A stretch of 43,942 bases of DNA from Anoxybacillus flavithermus. Lineage in GTDB: Bacteria; Bacillota; Bacilli; Bacillales; Anoxybacillaceae. The position numbers and the translations under genes were made by a program. This document shows, piece by piece, positions 8,388 to 15,992 of this stretch; position 1 is the stretch's first letter, and every line of letters begins with the position of its first letter. The stretch is from the NCBI RefSeq assembly GCF_002742685.1, contig NZ_PEDM01000024.1:1-43942 (forward strand), written 5' to 3'. The notes below the pieces were generated by a model that was not told where the DNA came from, made no database searches, and worked only from the letters and a program-made list of their open reading frames with translations.

Positions 8388-8433
8388 AAAAATAATTTTG
8401 TATTTTGTGCACAAAATGAACAAAATTATTTTT
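8388..8433. promoter_or_regulatory. Nested palindromic operator upstream of tctCBA
   Basis: A 16-bp perfect palindrome, ATTTTGTGCACAAAAT (8402-8417), is flanked by a second perfect inverted repeat of 14 bp: AAAAATAATTTTGT (8388-8401) and ACAAAATTATTTTT (8420-8433). It lies 35-80 bp upstream of the TATAAT at 8468. The position and symmetry suit an activator binding as paired dimers, most simply the CitB-type response regulator encoded at 13237. Confidence 0.6.
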
Positions 8434-8467
8434 ATTTTCAAAAACTTATTTTTCAGAAAATTGTTGC

Positions 8468-8473
8468 TATAAT
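8468..8473 (+). promoter_or_regulatory. -10 box of tctCBA promoter
   Basis: A consensus TATAAT lies 44 bases before the tctC start. No good -35 box sits 16-18 bp upstream, which is usual for activator-dependent promoters. Confidence 0.5.
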
Positions 8474-8484
8474 TACTTTCGAAT

Positions 8485-8499
8485 ATGTAAACGTTATCA
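8485..8499 (+). promoter_or_regulatory. CcpA catabolite-responsive element (cre)
   Basis: ATGTAAACGTTATCA fits the degenerate cre consensus WTGNAANCGNWNNCW at every position. It lies just downstream of the -10 box, where CcpA would block RNA polymerase, implying glucose repression of the tricarboxylate transporter. Confidence 0.7.
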
Positions 8500-8516
8500 A
8501 ACAAAGGGGGAAGAAA

Positions 8517-9551
8517 ATGGTGAGAAAATGGGTCAGTTGGTTGGTTATAGGGTTGGTTGTACTAATTCTTAGTGCCTGTGGAAATGCCACAACAAAAGAA
8601 GCGAATACGACAACAAAGACATCTGAAAAACGGTCAGATTATCCGACGAAGCCGATTGTGATTGTCGCGCCTTCAGGGGCTGGAGGGGGATGGGATTTAA
8701 CTGCACGCGCAATTACGAAAGTGTTGAGCGAAACGAATTTAGTGAAGCAAACGATGACAGTTGAGAATAAGCCGGGCGGCGGCGGAGCAGTGTTTATGGC
8801 CGAGTATGCCACTCAAGATACAAAAAATGATTATAAGCTATTTGTAAATTCTCCGCCGATCATCATTAACAACTTAAAAGCAGAAGGAAATAGCCCGTTT
8901 GGTTATAAAGATACTACTCCGCTTGCCCAATTAACGAAAGACTTTGGAGCGATTGTTGTCAAATCAGATTCTAAATTCCAATCATTAGCTCAGTTGCTTG
9001 ATGAAATTAAAAAAGACCCGAAATCTATCACAATCGCTGGCGGATCGGCACCAGGTTCAATGGACCATTTAGTGGCGATTCTTCCGATTTATAAATCAGG
9101 GATTGATCCGAAAGTGGTCAAATACGTTTCATACGATGGAGGTGGCGAAGCGATTGCGGCTCTCCTTGGTGGAAATGCAGATGTTATTGCGACAGATGCT
9201 TCCTCGGTTGGTGAGTATGTGAAAGCTGGAAAAGTGAAAGTGCTTGCTGTTTCTTCGTCTGAACGACTTAGCGGAGACTTGAAAGACGTTCCGACGATGA
9301 AAGAACTTGGTATTGATGCAGAGTTTACGATTTGGCGAGGGGTGTTTGGCCCGAAAGAAATGTCTGCAGATGCGAAGAAGTTTTGGGAAGAAACGCTCCA
9401 AAAACTGGCAGGTAGTGATCAGTGGAAACAAGAACTAGAGAAGCAAGGATGGCAGTCAGACTACAAAAATGCAGAGGAATTTACGAAATTTTTACAAGAA
9501 CAAGAAATATTGATTAGCGATATGTTGAAGTCGCTTGGCATGCATAAATAA
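8517..9551 (+). CDS. tctC: Tripartite tricarboxylate transporter substrate-binding lipoprotein
   Basis: Extracytoplasmic solute receptor (Bug/TctC family), 344 residues, feeding the TctAB membrane complex. The lipobox LILSACGN ends at Cys21. The mature domain opens with YPTKPIVIVAPSGAGGGWDLTAR, the usual ligand-binding first strand and loop, and later has VENKPGGGGAVF and APGSMDHL as in the family. The start ATG follows GGGGGAAG. It is the first gene of tctC-tctB-tctA, under a cre site and a nested palindrome, and is followed by a citrate/dicarboxylate-type two-component system. The ligand is probably a tri- or dicarboxylate; the Bug family is broad, so citrate is not certain. Confidence 0.92.
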   Translation: MVRKWVSWLVIGLVVLILSACGNATTKEANTTTKTSEKRSDYPTKPIVIVAPSGAGGGWDLTARAITKVLSETNLVKQTMTVENKPGGGGAVFMAEYATQDTKNDYKLFVNSPPIIINNLKAEGNSPFGYKDTTPLAQLTKDFGAIVVKSDSKFQSLAQLLDEIKKDPKSITIAGGSAPGSMDHLVAILPIYKSGIDPKVVKYVSYDGGGEAIAALLGGNADVIATDASSVGEYVKAGKVKVLAVSSSERLSGDLKDVPTMKELGIDAEFTIWRGVFGPKEMSADAKKFWEETLQKLAGSDQWKQELEKQGWQSDYKNAEEFTKFLQEQEILISDMLKSLGMHK

Positions 9552-9605
9552 ATGGATGGGGGGAGAATTCTCTCCCCTTTTCCCAACCGAAAGGAAGGTG
9601 TAACG

Positions 9606-10061
9606 ATGAACAAAACGTTTGACCGTATTGCGACTTTAACGTTTTTGGCAATAGGAGTGCTGTTTATGATAGGGAGTTTACGAATTTCAAAGAGTGCTTA
9701 TGGCAGTGTAGTCGGTCCAAACGTATTTCCATTTTTGCTAGGGCTTATTCTTGTGTTGCTTAGCGTTAAGTTACTATTCGAAACGATGCGGTATCGGTCG
9801 ACTCACGGGGAAAAACAACGGCTGCAATATAAAAAGTTTTGGACTATATTCATCTCCTCTATTTTTTATGCTATATTACTTGAACCAATCGGATACGTAA
9901 TCACCACTTTTCTTTTCCTTATCATCGGATTTCAGACGATGGAAAAAGGTTCGATATGGAAATCAATCATTATTGCCGCCTGTTTTTCGTTAGGAGTGTA
10001 TGGACTATACGTTAAGATGCTACAGGGTACGTTGCCAAGTTGGCCAATTTGGTTGAGGTAA
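9606..10061 (+). CDS. tctB: Tripartite tricarboxylate transporter small membrane subunit
   Basis: TctB-family protein of 151 residues with four predicted membrane spans: about 8-27, 40-60, 80-105 and 115-135. It is the small subunit of the TctABC secondary transporter, pairing with TctA. The ATG at 9606 follows GAAAGGAAGG; earlier in-frame starts are rejected because they fall in the tctC-tctB spacer. Position between tctC and tctA and size (family about 140-160) support the call. Sequence conservation in TctB is low, so context carries much of the weight. Confidence 0.88.
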   Translation: MNKTFDRIATLTFLAIGVLFMIGSLRISKSAYGSVVGPNVFPFLLGLILVLLSVKLLFETMRYRSTHGEKQRLQYKKFWTIFISSIFYAILLEPIGYVITTFLFLIIGFQTMEKGSIWKSIIIAACFSLGVYGLYVKMLQGTLPSWPIWLR

Positions 10062-10073
10062 GGAGGAACGAGC

Positions 10074-11591
10074 GTGACATTTCTTCTTGATGGTTTTCAA
10101 ACGGCGTTGCAGTTGCATAATTTATTTTTTGCCTTTCTCGGCGTACTGATTGGAACGGCTGTTGGCGTTTTGCCAGGAATAGGTCCGATGAGCGGGGTAG
10201 CACTGTTAATTCCTGTTACAGCCTCCATGACATCAGGGTTTGAACCGGCACAGGCTGCAACAAGTTCCATTATTTTACTTGCTGGTGTATATTATGGGGC
10301 TATGTATGGGGGTTCGACGACTTCTATTTTGCTGAACACACCTGGGGAATCGTCGTCGGTTGTTACGGCGCTTGATGGGTACCAAATGGCGAAACAAGGA
10401 AGGGCAGGCTCCGCATTAGCCATTGCAGCGATTGGCTCGTTTGCAGCTGGAATTGTTTCGTTAATTGCGCTTGTGTTGCTAGCGGAACCTCTTTCGAACG
10501 TAGCGCTAAAGTTCGGACCGGCAGAATATTTTTCGTTAATGATTCTTGGGCTGGCAGCAGTCAGCGGACTTGCTGGAAATTCGATGACGAAAGCTTGGAT
10601 GATGACGGTTTTTGGATTATTACTTTCAACGATTGGACTTGATAGTGTATCAGGGGTAGAACGGTTTACGTATAATATTTCGTTTCTTTATGGAGGATTG
10701 GAATTTTTAACAGTTGCGGTTGGGCTTTTCGCGCTTGGAGAAGTGTTTAAAGCTATTCTCCATAAGGAGCAAAATAATGATCGTATTGCAAAAATCGGCA
10801 GAATTATTCCAGCGAAAGAAGAATTAAAAGAAAGTGCCGGTCCGATTGCTCGCGGCTCGCTTCTTGGCTTTTTAGTCGGGATATTGCCTGGGGCTGGAGC
10901 TACGTTAGCTTCTTTTTTCTCTTACATGTTAGAAAAGAAAATAAGTAAACATCCTGAGAAATTCGGAAAAGGGACAATCGCTGGCGTTGCTGCACCAGAA
11001 TCTGCGAATAATGCGGCTTCCGGTGGAGCGATGATTCCTCTTTTAACACTAGGAATTCCGGGTTCAGGAACGACGGCGATATTAATGGGAGCATTAATGA
11101 TGTATAACGTTCAACCAGGTCCGTTGCTTTTTGATGAACATCCAGATGTGGCATGGGGCTTAATTGCGAGTATGTTTATTGGAAATGTCATGCTTCTTAT
11201 TTTGAATATGCCGCTTGTCAAAATATTTGCTAAAATTATTGAGACACCGCCTAAATATTTATTGCCACTTATTATTGCTATTTCTATTTTCGGTGTGTAT
11301 GCTGTCCAAGTGACAACGTTCGACATTTTTCTGTTGCTCGGTTTCGGGGTGTTAGGATATTTGCTTGCTACGAATGACTTTCCACTTGCACCGCTCGTAT
11401 TAGGACTTGTATTAGGACCAATGATTGAAAATAATATGAGAAGGGCGCTTACAGCATCGAACGGTGATTTTTTTGTATTTATTGAAAAACCGATTTCATT
11501 TGTTCTGCTAATTGCCGCAATTTTATGGATTGCTATCCCGTTTTTAATGAAATTAAAAGGGAAATCGGTTATTGTAAACGAAGATATGTAA
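10074..11591 (+). CDS. tctA: Tripartite tricarboxylate transporter large membrane subunit
   Basis: TctA-family permease, 505 residues, with about 12 hydrophobic segments; it moves the substrate with ions across the membrane. Family motifs are GVLPGIGPMSGVALLIP near residue 35, YYGAMYGGSTTSILLNTPG near 78, GILPGAGATLASFFSY near 267 and AAPESANNAASGGAMIPLLTLGIPGS near 305. The start is GTG at 10074 with AGGAGG seven bases upstream. It is the last gene of the tct operon and is followed by a terminator, although the sensor kinase starts only 61 bases on and may receive readthrough. Confidence 0.95.
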   Translation: MTFLLDGFQTALQLHNLFFAFLGVLIGTAVGVLPGIGPMSGVALLIPVTASMTSGFEPAQAATSSIILLAGVYYGAMYGGSTTSILLNTPGESSSVVTALDGYQMAKQGRAGSALAIAAIGSFAAGIVSLIALVLLAEPLSNVALKFGPAEYFSLMILGLAAVSGLAGNSMTKAWMMTVFGLLLSTIGLDSVSGVERFTYNISFLYGGLEFLTVAVGLFALGEVFKAILHKEQNNDRIAKIGRIIPAKEELKESAGPIARGSLLGFLVGILPGAGATLASFFSYMLEKKISKHPEKFGKGTIAGVAAPESANNAASGGAMIPLLTLGIPGSGTTAILMGALMMYNVQPGPLLFDEHPDVAWGLIASMFIGNVMLLILNMPLVKIFAKIIETPPKYLLPLIIAISIFGVYAVQVTTFDIFLLLGFGVLGYLLATNDFPLAPLVLGLVLGPMIENNMRRALTASNGDFFVFIEKPISFVLLIAAILWIAIPFLMKLKGKSVIVNEDM

Positions 11592-11596
11592 AAAAC

Positions 11597-11637
11597 GAAA
11601 GACTTACTGCGTTTGGCAGTCGGTCTTTCTCTTTTTT
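11597..11637 (+). terminator. Terminator between tctA and sensor kinase
   Basis: The stem GAAAGAC..ACTGC / GCAGT..GTCTTTC is followed by TCTTTTTT. It probably reduces, rather than blocks, expression of the regulator genes from the tct promoter. Confidence 0.75.
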
Positions 11638-11652
11638 CTAAAGGGTGGTACG

Positions 11653-13233
11653 ATGAAATTACAAACGAAGCTTATTATTATTATTTGTTCATTAACTATT
11701 GTCGTCATTGTGTTTTTATCACTGCTTTTTCAGCATATGCTAGCCTCCACTTTAAAAGAACAGATTGGGTTGCGAGCATTGAATGTAGCAGAAAGCGTAG
11801 CAGTTGTTCCATTAGTGAGAGACGCTTTTCAACAAAAAGAGCCGCATCAACAAATTCAGCCGTTTGCTGAGATGATTCGTCGAAAAACAGGCGCAGAGTA
11901 TGTCGTAGTCGGAAATAAAGAAGGAATTCGTTATTCTCATCCGATGGAAGAGAGAATCGGGAAAAAAATGGTTGGTGGGGATAACGACGCGGTTCTCCAA
12001 GGGAAATCGATTATTTCAGAAGCTGTTGGTTCACTTGGACCAGCGATTCGCGGGAAAGCGCCGGTTTTTGATGAATCTGGCCAAGTGATTGGAATTGTTT
12101 CGGTCGGGTTTATGATCGAAGATATACAACAAGTCGTTTGGGCGTATACGGCAAAAATTTTCCTTTTTTCGATTATTGCGCTATTGTTTGGGGTAGTTGG
12201 TTCTGTGCTCATTGCTCGAACGGTGAAAAAATCGATTCACGGATTAGAACCGAAAGAAATTGGGCTTCTTTACCAAGAGAAACAAGCGATATTAGAAGCA
12301 ATTCATGAAGGGCTTATTGCGGTTAATCAAGATGGAATGGTGAAGATGGTGAATAAAACGGCAATGGCGATATTAGGCTGCGAAACCGAACAACATGTCC
12401 TAGGAAAGTGCATTTTACATATTATTCCTCATTCAAGGCTGCTAGATGTGATGGAAACGGGCAAAGCAGAGTATGACGTGGAAATGGCAATAGGAGAACA
12501 AACGGTAATTGCTAATCGCATTCCCATTGTCGATAAAAACGGCTCTGTCATCGGGGCGGTATCGACATTTCGCAATAAATCCGAACTTTACCGATTAGCA
12601 AAAGAGTTGTCTCAAGTAAAAAGCTACGCTGAAGCACTTCGAGCGCAGACGCACGAGTTTTCTAATAAACTTTATGTGATTTCTGGATTAATTCAGCTAG
12701 AATCTTATGAAGAAGCGCTAGAACTCATTACAAAAGAAACAAACGTCCAACAAGATATTGTCCGTTTTGTCATGAAAGAAATTCCCGATCCCGTGATTGG
12801 GGGATTGTTAATTGGAAAATTTAATAAAGCAAGCGAGCTAAAAATTACGTTTGATATTGATCGGCAAAGTAGTTTTCGCGATATTTCCAATATTGACCGC
12901 GACCACCTTGTTACAATTATTGGAAATATTATTGATAATGCGATGGAGGCGGTATTAGAAAACGGTCGGGAAGAAAAGCGTGTTACGGCATTTTTTACCG
13001 ATCTTAGCGAGGATTTGATTATTGAGGTTGAGGATACAGGCATAGGGATTCCGGACGGATTAGAATTTCAAATATTTAGTAAAGGGTTTTCCACGAAATC
13101 GGGGACGCATCGCGGCTATGGGCTTGATTTAGTTCAAAAATCGTTAACTGCGTTGCAAGGATATATTACGTATCATACAGAAAGAGGAAAAGGAACAGTT
13201 TTTACCGTTGTGATTCCAAAGCGGAGGAGATGA
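11653..13233 (+). CDS. CitA/DcuS-family sensor histidine kinase
   Basis: Membrane sensor kinase of 526 residues for carboxylates. Transmembrane helix 1 is about 7-27, the external PASTA/Cache-like sensor domain about 35-160 (R-Y-S-H-P, then GKAPVFDESGQVIGIVSVGF), helix 2 about 165-188, a cytoplasmic PAS domain 210-305, then the kinase core. The phosphorylated His is H334 in AQTHEFSNKL, as in CitA/DcuS kinases. The N box (NIIDNAMEAVLENG) and G boxes (VEDTGIGIPDG, then GYGLDLV) are intact. Its response regulator follows three bases later. Location after tctCBA suggests it senses the substrate of that transporter and induces it. Confidence 0.93.
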   Translation: MKLQTKLIIIICSLTIVVIVFLSLLFQHMLASTLKEQIGLRALNVAESVAVVPLVRDAFQQKEPHQQIQPFAEMIRRKTGAEYVVVGNKEGIRYSHPMEERIGKKMVGGDNDAVLQGKSIISEAVGSLGPAIRGKAPVFDESGQVIGIVSVGFMIEDIQQVVWAYTAKIFLFSIIALLFGVVGSVLIARTVKKSIHGLEPKEIGLLYQEKQAILEAIHEGLIAVNQDGMVKMVNKTAMAILGCETEQHVLGKCILHIIPHSRLLDVMETGKAEYDVEMAIGEQTVIANRIPIVDKNGSVIGAVSTFRNKSELYRLAKELSQVKSYAEALRAQTHEFSNKLYVISGLIQLESYEEALELITKETNVQQDIVRFVMKEIPDPVIGGLLIGKFNKASELKITFDIDRQSSFRDISNIDRDHLVTIIGNIIDNAMEAVLENGREEKRVTAFFTDLSEDLIIEVEDTGIGIPDGLEFQIFSKGFSTKSGTHRGYGLDLVQKSLTALQGYITYHTERGKGTVFTVVIPKRRR

Positions 13234-13236
13234 GAG

Positions 13237-13938
13237 ATGACAAAACCGATTCGTGTTCTTATTGTAGAGGATGATAAGCGAATTGCAGAAATTAATCATC
13301 GATTTGTCGCGCGAGTTCCGGGGTATGAAGTGATAGGAATCGCTACAAACGAGCAGGAAGGAAAGGAATTGATCACCGTACTTCAACCGGAATTAGTTTT
13401 ATTAGATATTTACTTTCCAGACATGCATGGTTTGCATTTATTAAAATGGATACGGGAGCATTTTATGAATATTGATGTAATTATGATTACTGCTGCCCGA
13501 GAGGTTGATTCGTTGAAGAAAGCGATGCATGGAGGGGTGTTTGACTATATTATTAAACCGATTATGTTAGAACGATTTACAGAAACATTAGTTCGATATA
13601 AAGAGTATTACGATAAAATGCAGCGGATGATGAAAGAAAAAGAGATTATTAGCCAAGAAGAAATTGATGAACTAATTCGCAGAGACTACGTATTAAGCGA
13701 TGCAGATGATGAACTGCCAAAAGGAATTCATCGATTGACATTAGAGAAAGTGCTAACGGTGATGAAGCAATATCATAAGGGGATGACAGCGGAAGAGGTC
13801 GGAAAACTAATTGGTGCAAGCCGGACGACTACGAGGAGATATTTAGAGTATTTAGTCTCTGTTTCTATCGTCATCGCAGATGTTTCCTATGGAACTGTCG
13901 GAAGACCGGAAAGAATTTATCGGTTAAAAAGGAGTTAA
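13237..13938 (+). CDS. CitB/DcuR-family response regulator
   Basis: Response regulator of 233 residues. The receiver domain is 1-120 with acidic pair E11-D12-D13, phosphoacceptor D57 in LVLLDIYFPD, T/A switch in MITAA and Lys in IIKP. The C-terminal part (about 165-230) has a helix-turn-helix, MTAEEVGKLIGASRTTTRRYLEYL, typical of CitB/DcuR/MalR regulators. The start follows GGAGGAG, and it is three bases after the kinase stop. The expected target is the nested palindrome 5 kb upstream of the first tct gene. The downstream AEC carrier may be co-transcribed. Confidence 0.93.
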   Translation: MTKPIRVLIVEDDKRIAEINHRFVARVPGYEVIGIATNEQEGKELITVLQPELVLLDIYFPDMHGLHLLKWIREHFMNIDVIMITAAREVDSLKKAMHGGVFDYIIKPIMLERFTETLVRYKEYYDKMQRMMKEKEIISQEEIDELIRRDYVLSDADDELPKGIHRLTLEKVLTVMKQYHKGMTAEEVGKLIGASRTTTRRYLEYLVSVSIVIADVSYGTVGRPERIYRLKRS

Positions 13939-13950
13939 GGAGGACCTCCA

Positions 13951-14874
13951 TTGGACATTTTCATCCACATTGTTGTTGATGTCATTTTACCGTTGTTTTT
14001 ATTAATTGGAGCAGGTGCTTATTTGCATCGGTTATTTCATTTCGACATGCATACGTTGTCGAAACTTACGACGTATTTTTTGCTTCCAGCTGTTGGGTTT
14101 GTGAACGTGTATAAAAGCGATATAAAAAGCGAGGTGTTGTTTCACGTTCTTTTCTTTCTCATTTTGCAAAACGGAACGCTTATTGCGCTTAGCGCTGTCA
14201 TGGCGAAATGGCTAAAGCTTGACCGTAGCCTAGGAGCAACATTTCAAAACACAATCGTGCTCAATAACTCCGGTAATTTCGGCATCCCGGTTAGCCAGCT
14301 CGTATTTCGCCATGAACCGTTAGGAATGTCGATTCAAATTGTTGTAACGATTTTTCAAAACTTTTTAACGAACACATACGGCGTGTTTCAATTTATTTCG
14401 GCGAGTGAAAATAGGCGGGAAATAACACGTGACATGTTAAAAAATCCGATTATTTATGCACTCGTTCTCGCTGTTATTTGGAAGTTTTTCGATATTGCCG
14501 TTCCAGCATTTATTTGGCGCCCCCTTGAACATGTAGCTGATGCTTTTTTAACGATTGCCTTGGTGACGCTAGGTGCTCAACTTGCATATATGGATGTGAA
14601 ACGTATTCCGCGTCTCATGTTTATAACAATTTGTAGTCGCCTAATCTTATCGCCCTTAATTGCTTTTTTGATCATTTTACTCTTACATATGGAAGGAACT
14701 ACAGCTCAAGCGTTGCTTATTGCTAGTGCATATCCTTGCTCGCGAAATACAGCATTGTATGCATTAGAATACAATCACCATCCCGAATATGCAGCCCAAG
14801 CTGTATTTTTATCTACTTTGCTTAGTCCGTTGACGGTAGCTTGTGTCATCGGTATAGCGGATGTGTATTTTTAA
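13951..14874 (+). CDS. AEC-family (auxin efflux carrier-like) transporter
   Basis: AEC/MleP-type permease of 307 residues with about ten membrane helices. Family features include the N-terminal LPLFLLIGAGAYLHR, LNNSGNFGIPVSQL near residue 107 and the C-terminal ALLIASAYPCSRNTALYALEY. The start is TTG at 13951 with AAGGAGG nine bases upstream; no ATG fits better. It is 12 bases after the response regulator, so probably in the same transcript. Relatives move malate, malonate or lactate, which would suit a carboxylate-sensing locus; the real substrate is unknown. Confidence 0.85.
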   Translation: MDIFIHIVVDVILPLFLLIGAGAYLHRLFHFDMHTLSKLTTYFLLPAVGFVNVYKSDIKSEVLFHVLFFLILQNGTLIALSAVMAKWLKLDRSLGATFQNTIVLNNSGNFGIPVSQLVFRHEPLGMSIQIVVTIFQNFLTNTYGVFQFISASENRREITRDMLKNPIIYALVLAVIWKFFDIAVPAFIWRPLEHVADAFLTIALVTLGAQLAYMDVKRIPRLMFITICSRLILSPLIAFLIILLLHMEGTTAQALLIASAYPCSRNTALYALEYNHHPEYAAQAVFLSTLLSPLTVACVIGIADVYF

Positions 14875-14879
14875 TCCAT

Positions 14880-14925
14880 ATGCCAAAGGAGCCACTGTTT
14901 ATGGTTCTTTTGGCATGCGTTTGTT
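14880..14925 (+). terminator. Terminator after AEC carrier
   Basis: The stem ATGCCAAAGGAGCC / GGTTCTTTTGGCAT is nearly perfect and is followed by GCGTTTGTTTT. It separates the carboxylate locus from the convergent GyrI-like gene. Confidence 0.7.
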
Positions 14926-15390
14926 TTATGACTTCATGACGACAGGAACCCACGATTCATTTTCTGGATGTCGAGTTGGCGGATAATAACATTCAATGCA
15001 AGGAAAATTAGCGAGCTTATATTGAGAAGCAGGGAGCCATTGTGAATATAATTGCTGCCACGCTTCGTCAATATTTGGAATAACTGCCCATGTATCATGT
15101 GAAATCGTCATTCGTTCCATGTTTGACACTTCTCCGTCATAGCGTATCCCCATGAAATAAACAAACTCCTCGTCTGTTATTGTTGCATCTCTTCCACAAA
15201 CGCCTAACAGTCCTTCAAGTGTGCATTTTGGCTGTTTCCATGACAAATCAATAAGTTGTTGCATCAATCCATTCTTCTCGGCATGAGCCCAAAGCGAAGG
15301 AATCATTTGGAATGCTTCGTCTGTTTTCACGCGGTATCCTTTTCCTACAATGGTTAATTCAAATGGAATCGTTTCAATTTTGTGCTCCAT
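14926..15390 (-). CDS. GyrI-like / AraC effector-binding domain protein
   Basis: Stand-alone effector-binding protein of 154 residues (GyrI-like, SHV2 fold), the ligand-binding domain found in MerR/AraC drug regulators. Seen: an N-terminal strand with ETIPFELTIVGKGYRVKT, mid-protein LLGVCGR and EFVYFMGIRY, then the signature-like TWAVIPN..EAWQQLYSQWLP and PCIECYYP. There is no DNA-binding domain. The start is AAGGAG-preceded. Relatives bind hydrophobic cations or modulate other proteins. It has its own unit and no linked regulator, so its ligand and role are unknown. Confidence 0.8.
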   Translation of the reverse strand: MEHKIETIPFELTIVGKGYRVKTDEAFQMIPSLWAHAEKNGLMQQLIDLSWKQPKCTLEGLLGVCGRDATITDEEFVYFMGIRYDGEVSNMERMTISHDTWAVIPNIDEAWQQLYSQWLPASQYKLANFPCIECYYPPTRHPENESWVPVVMKS

Positions 15391-15505
15391 GTTTGATAGC
15401 TCCTTTTATTTATATGGATATTTTTGTATGAGTTGAAATTCCTCACCTTTTTATATTAACATAAAAATCCAATATGAGTTTGTAAATTTTTTAAGAAGGT
15501 GTTGC

Positions 15506-15891
15506 ATGACATTGAATAACATCGTTACGTTGTTTCGTTTTACTGTTGTTGGAGTGAGTAACACATTTGTGGATTTTTTGTTATTTTTCTCCCTCATAGC
15601 ACTTCATGTGCCATATATGTGGGCACAAATGTTTGGCTATAGTGTGGGTGTGATCAATAGCTACGTATGGAATCGGGCGTGGACGTTTCGATCAGTAGGA
15701 GGGGGGAAAAACAATTCGTTCGTTTTCTTGCCGTAAACCTTTGTTCTCTCATCGTGACGATCATGATGCTACACGGTTTCAGAGAAATGTTTCCGATTGT
15801 TTTAAACAAAATGATAGCGACGATAAGCGGAATGGTGATCAACTGGATCGGAAGTCGTATGTGGGTATTTTCTACAAAAAGTGTGTCGTAA
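15506..15891 (+). pseudogene. GtrA-family membrane protein, frameshifted
   Basis: GtrA-like proteins are four-helix membrane proteins thought to flip polyprenyl-linked sugars. The first frame, from ATG 15506 with GAAGGTG, gives FRFTVVGVSNTFVDFLLFF and NSYVWNRAWTFRS, the family hallmarks. The frame breaks at a G6A5 run (15701-15711) and stops at 15736. The second half continues in another frame (VRFLAVNLCSLIVTIMMLHG, then VINWIGSRMWVF) to 15891. One missing base in the homopolymer restores a normal GtrA of about 128 residues. It could be a true pseudogene, a phase-variable gene or a sequencing error. Confidence 0.82.
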
Positions 15892-15946
15892 AGAAAAATG
15901 ACGTGAATTTTAAAATATTAAGAAAAATGTTTATTTTATTTACTTT

Positions 15947-15980
15947 TTATGTTATATTCGTGTTATAAAATATAACATAA
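15947..15980. promoter_or_regulatory. Perfect inverted repeat before the soluble chemoreceptor
   Basis: TTATGTTATA (15947-15956) and TATAACATAA (15971-15980) form a perfect 10-bp inverted repeat with a 14-nt centre. It ends directly at the GGGGG ribosome site of the next gene. Either an operator or an mRNA hairpin controlling translation. Confidence 0.55.
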
Positions 15981-15992
15981 GGGGGCGTGTGT

